This document shows, piece after piece, positions 34,115 through 42,389 of a stretch of 64,000 nt of DNA. The notes beneath the pieces are model-generated. The model searched no databases and was not told the DNA's origin. It was given only the letters and a program-made list of their open reading frames with translations. Numbering within the stretch: position 1 is the first letter of the stretch; the number at the start of each line of letters is the position of its first letter. Position numbers and translations under genes: made by a program. This DNA is from Asaia krungthepensis NRIC 0535 (GTDB taxonomy: Bacteria > Pseudomonadota > Alphaproteobacteria > Acetobacterales > Acetobacteraceae): the NCBI RefSeq assembly GCF_025995175.1, contig NZ_BAPV01000004.1, positions 62,001-126,000 on the forward strand, read 5' to 3'.

Positions 34115-35245
34115 TCAGAAAACCGCCGGGGTGCAGGCAATGGAGCGCGCATGCAGACGCACACAAAAGGCGCGCGCTGCCTGGGCCGTGTCGAACCCGC
34201 CAACGCGCAGGCGATAGAAGACGTGACCATTGATCGTCTTCTGCTCGATCATTGGGGTGCGATCGGCCAGCAGGTCGGTGGCCTGCTTGCTCAGCTTGCC
34301 CCAGGTCGCCTTGGCATCCGCCTCGCTGCCGAGTGCGGCAAGCTGCACCATATGGCCGCCGGAAGCCTGTTTGGCGGAGGCCGAGGCCTCCGCAGTGGGG
34401 GCCGCCGGGGAGGCCGGAGGGGACGCAGCCGGAGACGTAGCCGAGGTACCGGATGCGGCCTCATGCTTTGGTGCAGGCTGGGTCTCGGATGCGTCATCGG
34501 GCCCGGATGACGTTTCAGGAGCCTTGCGGGGCGCGGGCTCCGGCTTCGCCGTCAATGCCGAACCGGTCTCAACGGGTGCTGCGGCGGTATTCCGCGCAGG
34601 TGCAGCCCCCTCGCCGCCGGCAGCGCTCTCGGCCGGGGCATCGGGCGCATTCCCAGCCGCATCCTTCGCCGACGGGGCCGCTGGTGTCTCTGGCGCAGCG
34701 CGGGCGGCAAGGGCTTCGGGTCGGGGCTGTTCGGGTTCAGGAGCCAGATGCGCTTCGCCCTGCCCTGTCACATCCAGATCGGTACCGTCGCCCATGATCT
34801 GCATCCCGCCCGGATCGGCCGGACGATCGCGCACGGGGCCAGGAGGTGGGCCGATGACAGGAATACCGCCCGAATGGCCGCCAAGCAGCGACCAGCCACC
34901 CACCCCGATGACCAGCAGGGCACCAAGCCCCGCTGCCCCGTAAACAAGGCGGCGCGTCAGGGCATCCGAGCCCAGCAAGGCCGAGAGCCCGCCCGCAGAC
35001 CCTGCAGTACGACGACGGAAAACCGGCTCCTCGTCATAATCGGCACTCAGACGCTCGCGGGGCGGCGCACTACGACCCGCTTCCCGCGGGGCGGCTCCGG
35101 CGTCATCGGCATAAGAAGGCGGACGCGTGTCAGTAAAGCGCGGATCCCGCGAGCGACGTTCGGCATCGTCGTTCTGGCGAGGGCGCTCATAGCCGCCCTC
35201 ATCGCCCGTGCGGTCGTCCCGCCAGTCCGGCGTGTCGTCTCTCAT
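34115..35245 (-). CDS. SPOR domain protein (cell-division or envelope associated)
   Basis: A 376-residue bitopic membrane protein. An acidic, Arg-rich cytosolic head (about 1-90) precedes one transmembrane helix (RRLVYGAAGLGALLVIGVGGWSLL, partly quoted). A long Ala/Pro/Glu-rich periplasmic linker follows, and then a C-terminal SPOR domain (about 300-376: HMVQLAALGSEADAKATWGKL, RLRVGGFDTAQAARAFCVRL). SPOR domains bind denuded glycan strands at division sites. It overlaps argS by four bases and is followed by scpA after five. Confidence 0.9.
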   Translation of the reverse strand: MRDDTPDWRDDRTGDEGGYERPRQNDDAERRSRDPRFTDTRPPSYADDAGAAPREAGRSAPPRERLSADYDEEPVFRRRTAGSAGGLSALLGSDALTRRLVYGAAGLGALLVIGVGGWSLLGGHSGGIPVIGPPPGPVRDRPADPGGMQIMGDGTDLDVTGQGEAHLAPEPEQPRPEALAARAAPETPAAPSAKDAAGNAPDAPAESAAGGEGAAPARNTAAAPVETGSALTAKPEPAPRKAPETSSGPDDASETQPAPKHEAASGTSATSPAASPPASPAAPTAEASASAKQASGGHMVQLAALGSEADAKATWGKLSKQATDLLADRTPMIEQKTINGHVFYRLRVGGFDTAQAARAFCVRLHARSIACTPAVF

Positions 35246-37047
35246 CGCATCTCCTCAACCGGCTCGACACCGAGAATGGCCAGACCACAGCGCAGCACGC
35301 TGGCAACAGACGCCACGAGCGCGAGCTTGGCCAGACTCGCCGGGCGGTCCTGCTCATGCAGGAAGCGCAGGGTCGTATCCTCACGGCCCTTGTTCCACAA
35401 GGCGTGGAAATCGGCCGCCAGTTCACCGCAGTAATAGGCGATACGATGCGGCTCGCGCGTCTGGGCCGCGCCCTCGACAACGCGAGGAAAGGTAGACAGG
35501 CGACGCAGCACGGCAAGTTCCACATCCGAGGCGAGGCGCGACAGGTCTGCCTCGAGCAGCGAGGCATCCGACGTCACCTCGGCTCCGAACATCGCCTCGG
35601 CGCTGCGCATGACCGAGCGACAGCGCGCATGGGCATACTGCACGTAAAACACCGGATTATCGCGCGTCTGCGCCACGACCGCATCAAGGTCGAAATCCAT
35701 CTGCGCGTCCGCCTTGCGGGTCAGCATTGTGAAGCGCACGGCATCACGACCGACCTCGTCCAGCAGATCGCGCAGAGTCACGAAAGTGCCCGCGCGCTTG
35801 GACATGCGCACGGGCTCGCCGCTCTTCATGATCCGCACAATCTGGCACATCACGACTTCGAATGCGGTCTTGCCATCGGTCAGCGCGCTGACGGCGGCGC
35901 GCATGCGCGAAACGTAGCCGCCATGATCGGCGCCTAGCACGTCGATCAGCTCGTCAGCCGCTTCGGCCTTCTTGGCATGGTACCCAATATCATTGGCGAA
36001 ATAGGTATTGCTGCCATCCGACTTGCGAAGCGCACGATCCACATCATCGCCGAACTGGGTCGAGCGGAACAGCGTCTGGGGCCGCGGCTCCCAGTCTTCA
36101 GGCGTCTTGCCCTTGGGGGGCTCGAGCACGCCCTCATAAAGCAGGCCCTTCGCATCGAGGGCGTTGATCGCCGCGTCCACACGGCCACTGGCGAGCGTTT
36201 CGGCTTCCGAGGCAAACACCTCGTGATGAATACCAAGCAGGCCCAGATCGGTGCGGATTTCCGCCATCATCACCTTGAGCGTCGCCGCGCGCACGATGTC
36301 GAACCAGACCGAGGGATCGGCGGCCTGTCCCTGATCATTGGCCAGCGCCTTGCCATGCTCTGCCGCCAGAGCCTCACCCACGGGGATGAGATAATCGCCC
36401 TGATATTGCAGCCCCGTGGGCGTGAGCGCTGCAAAAGCCTCGGCATCGACCGCCGTGCCGATGGCCTGAAGATAGCGCCAGTAAGCCGCCCAGGTGAGCG
36501 CGATGACCTGCGCACCGGCATCGTTGATGTAATATTCCTTGGTGACGGCGTGACCCGTCTTGGCCAGCAGATTCGCGAGCGCATCGCCCACCACGGCGCC
36601 ACGGCAATGACCCACATGCATCGGCCCTGTCGGGTTGGCCGAGACATATTCCACATTCACGCGCTTGCCCGCACCCAGACGCGACTCACCGAAGCGCGGC
36701 CCTGCCTCGATCACGCTGCGGACGACCGATTGCAGCACGTCGGGGCTCAGGGTCAGGTTCACAAAACCGGGGCCCGCCGATTCCGCCTTCGCGACGCCGG
36801 GCAGTGCGGTCAGGAGCGGGACCAGATCGGCAGCGATATCGGCCGGGCGGCGACGGGCGAATTTCGAGGCCAGAAGGGCCGCATTCGTGGCCATATCGCC
36901 GTGGGACGGATCACGCGTCGGGGTCAGTTCGACACGCGCGGCAATATCGTCAGGAAGATCGGCCACCACCGAGCGCAGCGCCTCGCGCACCTGATTCTGG
37001 TAGCGGGCGAAAAGGCAGTCTGTGGTGGGCGTGATGGTATCGGACAT
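35242..37047 (-). CDS. argS: Arginine-tRNA ligase
   Basis: Class I synthetase of 601 residues. It has the N-terminal additional domain, the HIGH-type motif NPTGPMHVGHCRG, and the C-terminal DALR anticodon-binding domain ending LRCGLAILGVEPVEEMR. The segment MSKRAGTFVTL lies in the KMSKS position. The gene follows dgt and leads the SPOR-scpAB block. Confidence 0.95.
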   Translation of the reverse strand: MSDTITPTTDCLFARYQNQVREALRSVVADLPDDIAARVELTPTRDPSHGDMATNAALLASKFARRRPADIAADLVPLLTALPGVAKAESAGPGFVNLTLSPDVLQSVVRSVIEAGPRFGESRLGAGKRVNVEYVSANPTGPMHVGHCRGAVVGDALANLLAKTGHAVTKEYYINDAGAQVIALTWAAYWRYLQAIGTAVDAEAFAALTPTGLQYQGDYLIPVGEALAAEHGKALANDQGQAADPSVWFDIVRAATLKVMMAEIRTDLGLLGIHHEVFASEAETLASGRVDAAINALDAKGLLYEGVLEPPKGKTPEDWEPRPQTLFRSTQFGDDVDRALRKSDGSNTYFANDIGYHAKKAEAADELIDVLGADHGGYVSRMRAAVSALTDGKTAFEVVMCQIVRIMKSGEPVRMSKRAGTFVTLRDLLDEVGRDAVRFTMLTRKADAQMDFDLDAVVAQTRDNPVFYVQYAHARCRSVMRSAEAMFGAEVTSDASLLEADLSRLASDVELAVLRRLSTFPRVVEGAAQTREPHRIAYYCGELAADFHALWNKGREDTTLRFLHEQDRPASLAKLALVASVASVLRCGLAILGVEPVEEMR

Positions 37048-37087
37048 GAAGGGCCTTGCGTTCCTGACGTGTATTCTGCTGCCTGTA

Positions 37088-38257
37088 TCAACCCAGCACG
37101 GAGAGTTCCGTCAACCGTCGATGTTCATCCATCGCAAATCGATCGGTCATTCCGGCGATATAATCGGCGACGACGCGCCGGCGCCCGTTCTCATCGCCTT
37201 GTTGCGCCTTGTCGCGCCAGCCATCGGGCAGCAGGCTCGGATCTTCGGCCAATATCTCGAAAATGGCGGTGAGCGCCAAGCGGGCCTTGCGCGTCATGCG
37301 CTTCACCTTCCAGTGACGATACATCCGCGCATAGAGGAATTTGCGGATTTCCTTGTTCTCCAGCGCCACCTGCGCGCTGAACCCGACCACCGGGCCGGAA
37401 GCCTGACGGATATCGTCAGAAGATTCAGGCTTCAACGCAGCCAGATTGGCGCGTGTGGTGGTGGTCAGATCGGTCACGAGCACATTGATGACCTGCCGGA
37501 TCGTCTCGTGCCGGATGCGACGCTCGCGGTCATAGCGCTCCCCTGCCCGCGCGCCGCTCAGAGCGCGCTCATAGGCCTGACCAACGATCGGAAGACCCGC
37601 GATATCATCGAAGCTCAGCAATCCGGCCCGCAATCCGTCATCAAGATCGTGCCCGTGATAGGCGATGTCATCGGCCAAAGCCGCAACCTGCGCCTCGGCC
37701 GAGGCGTAGCTGCCATAATCGAGATGATGCTGGGCGTCGTAATCGAGCAGATACGGGGTGGGCCGCTTGACTGGCCCATTATGCTTCGCAAGCCCTTCCA
37801 GCGTTTCCCAGGTCAGGTTGAGCCCGTCGAAGGCATGGTAGCGCCCCTCGAGCAGCGTCACGAGCCTCAGGGACTGGGTGTTGTGATCGAAGCCGCCGAA
37901 ATCCTGCATGCAGGCTTTGAGCGCGTCCTCCCCCGCATGGCCGAAAGGCGTGTGGCCGAGATCATGCGCCAAGGCCAATGCCTCGGTCAGATCTTCATCG
38001 AGTCTGAGCTGACGCGCGATCGAGCGGGCAATCTGGGCCACTTCGAGCGAATGCGTCAGGCGCGTGCGGAAAAAATCGCCCTCATGATTGATGAAAACCT
38101 GCGTCTTGTATTGGAGCGTGCGGAACCCTGCAGAATGGATCACACGGTCACGGTCGCGCTGCCAGGGCGAGCGTGTCGGCGCATCCTCTTCGGGGTGGAG
38201 ACGACCACGCGCGGTCTCGCGACGCACGGCATAAGGGGCGACATCCTGACTGATCAT
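37088..38257 (-). CDS. dgt: dGTP triphosphohydrolase-like HD-domain protein
   Basis: A 389-residue metal-dependent HD hydrolase, probably cleaving dNTPs to nucleosides and triphosphate. HD motif residues are in RTRLTHSLEVAQIARSIAR and ALAHDLGHTPFGHAGE; SPWQRDRDRVIHSAGFRTLQYKTQVF is the usual N-terminal signature. The ATG at 38257 is chosen on the ribosome site GGAGAG and the conserved start MISQ. It is divergent from erpA, as in many alphaproteobacteria. Confidence 0.92.
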   Translation of the reverse strand: MISQDVAPYAVRRETARGRLHPEEDAPTRSPWQRDRDRVIHSAGFRTLQYKTQVFINHEGDFFRTRLTHSLEVAQIARSIARQLRLDEDLTEALALAHDLGHTPFGHAGEDALKACMQDFGGFDHNTQSLRLVTLLEGRYHAFDGLNLTWETLEGLAKHNGPVKRPTPYLLDYDAQHHLDYGSYASAEAQVAALADDIAYHGHDLDDGLRAGLLSFDDIAGLPIVGQAYERALSGARAGERYDRERRIRHETIRQVINVLVTDLTTTTRANLAALKPESSDDIRQASGPVVGFSAQVALENKEIRKFLYARMYRHWKVKRMTRKARLALTAIFEILAEDPSLLPDGWRDKAQQGDENGRRRVVADYIAGMTDRFAMDEHRRLTELSVLG

Positions 38258-38315
38258 CCACACTCTCCACTTTGCCCGCTTTAAGAGCGTGGCTACGCGC
38301 ATTATATGGGAAAAC

Positions 38316-38687
38316 ATGAGCCAGACCACGCCCCCCTCCGACGCGGCCCAGACGGGTCGCTTTTCGGTCTCGCCCGGTGCCGCCGCCCGGATTGTCGAGA
38401 TCATTGCCCAGCAGGACGAGCCCGAAGGGCTGGCCCTGCGCGTGGCTGTGCTCGCGGGGGGGTGCAATGGATTTCAGTACCAGTTCAAGCTGGAAACCGG
38501 GCGCGCATCGGATGACGTGGTGATTGATCAGGATGGCGCTACCGTGCTTGTCGATCCCGTGAGCCTCGATCTGCTCGAAGGGGCGCAGCTCGAATTCGTG
38601 GACAAGCTGATGGGGGCGCATTTCACGGTGACCAACCCCAATGCGGCGTCATCCTGTGGGTGCGGTACGAGCTTTTCCCTCGCATGA
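38316..38687 (+). CDS. erpA: A-type iron-sulfur carrier, ErpA/HesB family
   Basis: A 123-residue carrier that delivers Fe-S clusters to apo-proteins. The three ligand cysteines are in LAGGCNGFQYQF and the C-terminal SSCGCGTSFSLA. The N-terminal 20 residues are an extension. It overlaps xthA by four bases (ATGA), suggesting co-translation. Confidence 0.92.
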   Translation: MSQTTPPSDAAQTGRFSVSPGAAARIVEIIAQQDEPEGLALRVAVLAGGCNGFQYQFKLETGRASDDVVIDQDGATVLVDPVSLDLLEGAQLEFVDKLMGAHFTVTNPNAASSCGCGTSFSLA

Positions 38688-39451
38688 GCTTCACTTTTGC
38701 AAGCTGGAACGTCAATTCCATACGCCAGCGCGAGAAACACGTACTCGACTGGCTCGACCGCAAGAAGCCCGACCTGCTCTGCCTTCAGGAACTGAAATGC
38801 GAGACGCATCTCTTTCCGGCAAGCTTTGCGGAAGCAGGGTATCATCCGGTGGTCGTGGGGCAGAAAGCCTATAACGGCGTGGCGATGCTCTCACGTACAC
38901 CGGTCGAGATAACACATGAGAAGCTTCCCGGCTTCGACCATGACGTGGCGCGCTATGTCGAGATCCGCGTGTCGGGAATGGTGATCGGCAATCTTTATCT
39001 GCCGAACGGCAATTCCGGCGGGGCGACGGGTTTTGCCACCAAACTCGAATTCTTCGACGCCCTCGCCCAACGAGCTCAGGCTCTGCTCAATGCAGAGGAA
39101 GATTTCCTGTTCACGGGAGATTTCAATGTCTGCCCCACCGACGAGGATTTTGCGCCGGGCGCGCTGAGCCCCGATGACGCCCTTTTGCGGCCCGAGAGCC
39201 GGGCCGGATGGCGCCGCCTGCTCTGGCTCGGCCTGACTGATGCCCTGCGGGCGATCCGCCCCACCGGGAGGGACTACACATTCTATGATTACCAGAACGC
39301 CGCCTTTCAGCGGAATGCCGGGTTACGCATCGATCACGCGCTGCTCTCGCCACGCCTGACCGAGCGCCTCGTTTCGGTCACACCCGACCGGGACGAACGG
39401 GCAAAAGACCAGCCTTCGGATCATATTCCGCTGGTCGTCACACTGGCCTGA
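38684..39451 (+). CDS. xthA: Exodeoxyribonuclease III
   Basis: AP endonuclease/3' exonuclease of 255 residues in base-excision repair. Active-site parts are FASWNVNSIRQRE, CLQELKCE (metal Glu), YLPNGNS, TGDFNVCPTDED (Asp/Asn) and the final DQPSDHIPLVV (catalytic His). It is coupled to erpA through a four-base overlap. Confidence 0.94.
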   Translation: MSFTFASWNVNSIRQREKHVLDWLDRKKPDLLCLQELKCETHLFPASFAEAGYHPVVVGQKAYNGVAMLSRTPVEITHEKLPGFDHDVARYVEIRVSGMVIGNLYLPNGNSGGATGFATKLEFFDALAQRAQALLNAEEDFLFTGDFNVCPTDEDFAPGALSPDDALLRPESRAGWRRLLWLGLTDALRAIRPTGRDYTFYDYQNAAFQRNAGLRIDHALLSPRLTERLVSVTPDRDERAKDQPSDHIPLVVTLA

Positions 39452-39478
39452 GCGAAAGGCGCGGAAAGCTCGTCGGGA

Positions 39479-40873
39479 TCAGATGATCCCGTCACGATCG
39501 GCACCACCATGCCCGGCGATGACGCCGCTGATGATCTGCAATGCGGCAGCGAGTTCCGCGCGGCTCCCGGGCGCGCCCAGACACAGCCGAAGCCCGGTAT
39601 CGGCCTCGCGCGAAACACCAGAGGCTTCAGGAGGCGTCACCTCCACCCCTGCGCGCAACAGCCGCGCCGTCACGCGTTCGGCTTCGATCGCGGGCATGGG
39701 CAGGAAAGCATGGGGCGAGTGTGCGGCACCGGGCCTAACCACAAGAGCGCCAAGTTCGGTCTGTGTCATGATCCAGCGCGCGGAGGCCTCATGCTGGATC
39801 GCGCTTGCCATGGCCTCAATGCGGCCATCCTCGACCCATTGCATGAAAATCAGCGCCCCAAGGGCGGGCGGACAATAACCGAAAGCCCTGATCCCTCGAA
39901 TCAGACGCTCCCTCGGTAATTCCGGAGGCAATGCCAGAAACGCCAACCGGAGGCCCGGGCAGATTCCCTTGGACAGGCTGACGAGATAGAGCGTTCGTTC
40001 CGGGGCGAAGCTGGCAATTTGCGGTGGGCGCAAAGAATAGGCGTAATACGCATCGTCCTCGAGGATCAGAAGATCCCGCGCGCGTGCGACCCGCGCGATA
40101 TCCTGACGACGCTGAGCTGACATTGTCCGTGTGGTCGGGTTATGGAGCGTGGGAAGGGTGAACAGCATCCGGCTGCCCGTCTCGGCCGCTGCGCGATCGA
40201 GAGCATCGGGACGTATACCCTCCTCATCCATCGCGACCCCATGCAGCCTGAGCCCCAGATGCTCCGCCGCCATGCGCGCGCCGTAGAATGTGGTCGACTC
40301 ACACAGAACCGTATCACCCGGCCCGCAAAAGGATGAAAACGCCAGCGCAATGCCGTGCTGCCCCCCATTGCACTGGATCAGGTTTTCCGCGGCTACATCG
40401 AGACCATAACTGTCAGCGATCCAACGCGCTGCGGCGTGCCTCACAGGAGCCAGGCCGGGACCCTGAATGTAATGCAGCGCCGGGTCGAGCGCGCCACGCT
40501 TCGTGAGCTGAGACAACGCAAGATCGAGCTCGTGCATCAAAGGCACGGGCGGTGGCGTGTTGCACCGTAGATCAATGATCCCGGCCCGCCCCCCGGCGCC
40601 GCGCTCGAGGGCAGGCACATCCGGGACAGGAGAGGACGCCCCCCTGACGAAAGACCCCCGACCGACATGCGCCACCAGAAGGCCGCGCCGCTCGGCTTCG
40701 GCATAGGCCCGGGTGACGCTCCCACTGCTGACACCGAGGCGAAATGCCAGATCGCGCTGAGGTGGCAGGCGTGCCCCCGCAGCGAGCGCCCCGCGCCTGA
40801 CGTCGGCGGCAATCGCATGGACCAGCCGCTCGTAGAAAGGTGCCGGACCGGCTTCGATCTCAGGATGCCACAT
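39479..40873 (-). CDS. MocR-type regulator: GntR DNA-binding domain fused to an aminotransferase-like domain
   Basis: A 464-residue PLP-binding transcription factor. The N-terminal winged helix is visible as FYERLVHAIAADVRRGALAAGARLPPQRDLAFRLGVSSGSVTRAY (about 13-60, quoted in part). A linker leads to a fold-type I aminotransferase domain with the PLP lysine in LYLVSLSKGICPGLRLAFL. The ATG at 40873 has AAGGGTG nine bases upstream; TTG and GTG codons further upstream are alternatives. It is divergent from urcA-phzF, and the 120-base gap holds repeated operator-like elements. The effector is unknown; MocR proteins typically sense PLP, amino acids or related amines. Confidence 0.92.
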   Translation of the reverse strand: MWHPEIEAGPAPFYERLVHAIAADVRRGALAAGARLPPQRDLAFRLGVSSGSVTRAYAEAERRGLLVAHVGRGSFVRGASSPVPDVPALERGAGGRAGIIDLRCNTPPPVPLMHELDLALSQLTKRGALDPALHYIQGPGLAPVRHAAARWIADSYGLDVAAENLIQCNGGQHGIALAFSSFCGPGDTVLCESTTFYGARMAAEHLGLRLHGVAMDEEGIRPDALDRAAAETGSRMLFTLPTLHNPTTRTMSAQRRQDIARVARARDLLILEDDAYYAYSLRPPQIASFAPERTLYLVSLSKGICPGLRLAFLALPPELPRERLIRGIRAFGYCPPALGALIFMQWVEDGRIEAMASAIQHEASARWIMTQTELGALVVRPGAAHSPHAFLPMPAIEAERVTARLLRAGVEVTPPEASGVSREADTGLRLCLGAPGSRAELAAALQIISGVIAGHGGADRDGII

Positions 40874-40887
40874 CTGGGGATTCACCC

Positions 40888-40898
40888 TTACATTGTAA
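40888..40898. promoter_or_regulatory. Palindrome TTACATTGTAA in the MocR leader
   Basis: Perfect 5-1-5 inverted repeat 15 bases upstream of the MocR start codon. It contains ATTGTA, the same hexamer that recurs on both strands at 40945, 40968 and 40978. A candidate autoregulatory operator. Confidence 0.5.
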
Positions 40899-40907
40899 TG
40901 GTTCAAT

Positions 40908-40936
40908 ATACCGATTGCGATTCATAAAATACCGAT
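40908..40936. promoter_or_regulatory. Direct repeat ATACCGAT, 21-bp spacing, candidate MocR operator
   Basis: ATACCGAT occurs at 40908-40915 and 40929-40936, so the repeats are exactly two helical turns apart on the same DNA face. I recall that the MocR protein GabR of Bacillus binds direct repeats containing ATACCA. The placement between the divergent genes fits a MocR binding site. Confidence 0.6.
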
Positions 40937-40963
40937 CAAAATAATACAATCGAATCGATTCGT

Positions 40964-40983
40964 TATAATTGTATCAGTACAAT
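40964..40983 (+). promoter_or_regulatory. urcA-phzF promoter -10 box with overlapping inverted repeat
   Basis: A perfect -10 hexamer TATAAT lies at 40964-40969. It overlaps the inverted repeat ATTGTA-TCAG-TACAAT (40968-40983), which would cover the start site. Ribosome site GAGGAA follows at 40985-40990 and the ATG is at 40994. No good -35 is seen, which suits an activator-dependent or tightly regulated promoter. The perfect palindrome cgaatcgattcg lies just upstream (40951-40962). Confidence 0.6.
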
Positions 40984-40993
40984 AGAGGAAATC

Positions 40994-41431
40994 ATGAGAC
41001 ATCCCTGTCGAGCGAGCAGCGCCTTACGCTGCCCGCCTGAACCCAGCCCCTTACCTTCAGGGTTTGGTGCCATACTCGGCGCCGTGACGGCATTGCTGAT
41101 CGCAAGCATGCTCGCGGGTCTTCCCACGCCCTGCCATGCAGCCACGGAGGATGGCGATGACCAGATCGAACGGATTCCCGTCGCCTATGAGGCCTCCGAT
41201 CTCACCGATCCGGTACGCGCCAGGAAGTTGCTCTGGCGTCTGGATAGCGCCTCGCTGCAGGCATGCGGTGCCATGGATGGCATGTCGCTCCCGATGCAGA
41301 AAGCGGTCGAACGCTCGGCCTGCCACCGCACAAGCCTGACCGCTTCGGTCTCTTCGCTCCATAGCCCGATATTGTGGCAACTGGCCCGGGACATGATCGG
41401 GACGCGCGGCGTCACACAGGAGGCACCCTGA
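40994..41431 (+). CDS. UrcA family exported protein
   Basis: A 145-residue protein with a long signal peptide (hydrophobic LGAVTALLIASMLAGLPTPCHA) after a Cys/Pro-rich start. The mature part fits the UrcA family: IPVAYEASDLTDPVRARKLLWRLDSASLQACG, then a second Cys in ERSACHRTSLTASVSSLHSP (both quoted in part). The two cysteines would form a disulfide. UrcA proteins are periplasmic and of unknown function. A ribosome site GAGGAA precedes the ATG. The phzF gene starts two bases after its stop, so the two are one operon, divergent from the MocR gene. Confidence 0.85.
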   Translation: MRHPCRASSALRCPPEPSPLPSGFGAILGAVTALLIASMLAGLPTPCHAATEDGDDQIERIPVAYEASDLTDPVRARKLLWRLDSASLQACGAMDGMSLPMQKAVERSACHRTSLTASVSSLHSPILWQLARDMIGTRGVTQEAP

Positions 41432-41433
41432 TC

Positions 41434-42273
41434 ATGAAGCTCGCTTTCCATATGGTCGATGTCTTCGCGACTGGCATTTTCAACGGCAACCCATTGGCGG
41501 TTATCGTCGGCGCGGACACTGTCTCCGATGCACAAATGGCGGCCATCGCCAACTGGACCAATCTCAGCGAGACGAGTTTCCTGCTCGCGCCCCGATCGGA
41601 CCAAGCCGATTATCGTGTGCGAATCTTCACCCCGCATTCTGAATTGCCGTTCGCCGGGCATCCCACACTTGGCACAGCTCATGTCTGGCAATCGCTCCAT
41701 GGTGCGGCGAGCAGCGAGCGCATTGTCCAGGAATGCGCCGCGGGGCTCGTTTCCCTGCGCCAGACAAGCGGAGGACTGGCTTTCGCGGCACCGCCCATAC
41801 AGCGTTCCGGTCCAGCGAGTCCCGCCGAGCTTTCCCGGGCCCTTAACGCCCTCAGACTCCATCCAGACGATATTCTCGATGCGCGATGGGCCGATAACGG
41901 GCCGGGCTGGCTGGCTCTGCGCCTGCGTAGCGGTGCTCAGGTCCTCGCGGTGGAGCCGGATTGGGGCGCGCTGATCGGCCAGAAACTGGGAGTTGTCGGC
42001 GCCTGGGAGCCAGCCGAGCACCCGTATGGCGCGCATGTCGAGATCAGGGCTTTTGTCGGGGAGGACCCTGGGTATGAGGATCCTGTCACAGGAAGCCTGA
42101 ACGCGAGCATCGCCCAGTGGCTGATCGAGGAGGGGCTGGCCCCCGACAGCTATATCGCTGTGCAAGGAACGGTTTTGGGCCGCGCCGGTGCTGTCTCTGT
42201 CGAAAAACGGGGGGAAACAATCTGGGTAGGTGGACGCACGACAACCCGGGTGACGGGCACGATCGACCTGTGA
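41434..42273 (+). CDS. PhzF family isomerase/epimerase
   Basis: A 279-residue protein of the diaminopimelate-epimerase fold. It has the PhzF signature VDVFATGIFNGNPLAVIV, the catalytic Glu in NLSETSFLL, FTPHSELPFAGHPTLGTAHVW and EDPVTGSLNASIAQWL. The ribosome site AGGAGG is at 41419-41424. Family members isomerise trans-2,3-dihydro-3-hydroxyanthranilate or act on unknown small molecules. There are no other phenazine genes here, so the substrate is open. Co-transcription with urcA and likely control by the MocR regulator suggest a small amine or amino acid pathway. Confidence 0.9.
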   Translation: MKLAFHMVDVFATGIFNGNPLAVIVGADTVSDAQMAAIANWTNLSETSFLLAPRSDQADYRVRIFTPHSELPFAGHPTLGTAHVWQSLHGAASSERIVQECAAGLVSLRQTSGGLAFAAPPIQRSGPASPAELSRALNALRLHPDDILDARWADNGPGWLALRLRSGAQVLAVEPDWGALIGQKLGVVGAWEPAEHPYGAHVEIRAFVGEDPGYEDPVTGSLNASIAQWLIEEGLAPDSYIAVQGTVLGRAGAVSVEKRGETIWVGGRTTTRVTGTIDL

Positions 42274-42333
42274 CAGGAGACGCCACGGCGCCGCTCCGGC
42301 TCGGCCTGTCCCGGGCGGCGGCGGACACCTGAC

Positions 42334-42389
42334 GGGTCAGCGGGTCAGCGGGTCAGCGGGTCAGCGGGTCAGCGGGTCAGCGGGTCAGC
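42334..42389. repeat. Seven tandem copies of an 8-bp unit at the eipB 3' end
   Basis: gggtcagc is repeated seven times without a mismatch between 42334 and 42389. It overlaps the 3' end of the minus-strand eipB gene: the stop TGA of that gene is formed inside the repeat and the last codons (Leu-Thr-Arg) come from it. Slippage would not change the protein, since the stop lies in the first units read. Confidence 0.95.

Noticed and set aside
35977-37272. 431-codon plus-strand frame across argS
   Set aside because: Shadow of argS, which has all expected synthetase motifs.
41434-42273. phzF as part of a phenazine cluster
   Set aside because: No other phenazine biosynthesis genes are nearby; a PhzF-family enzyme of other specificity is more likely.
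42334-42389. Tandem repeat considered as a CRISPR array
   Set aside because: The unit is 8 bp with no spacers, so it is a simple tandem repeat.
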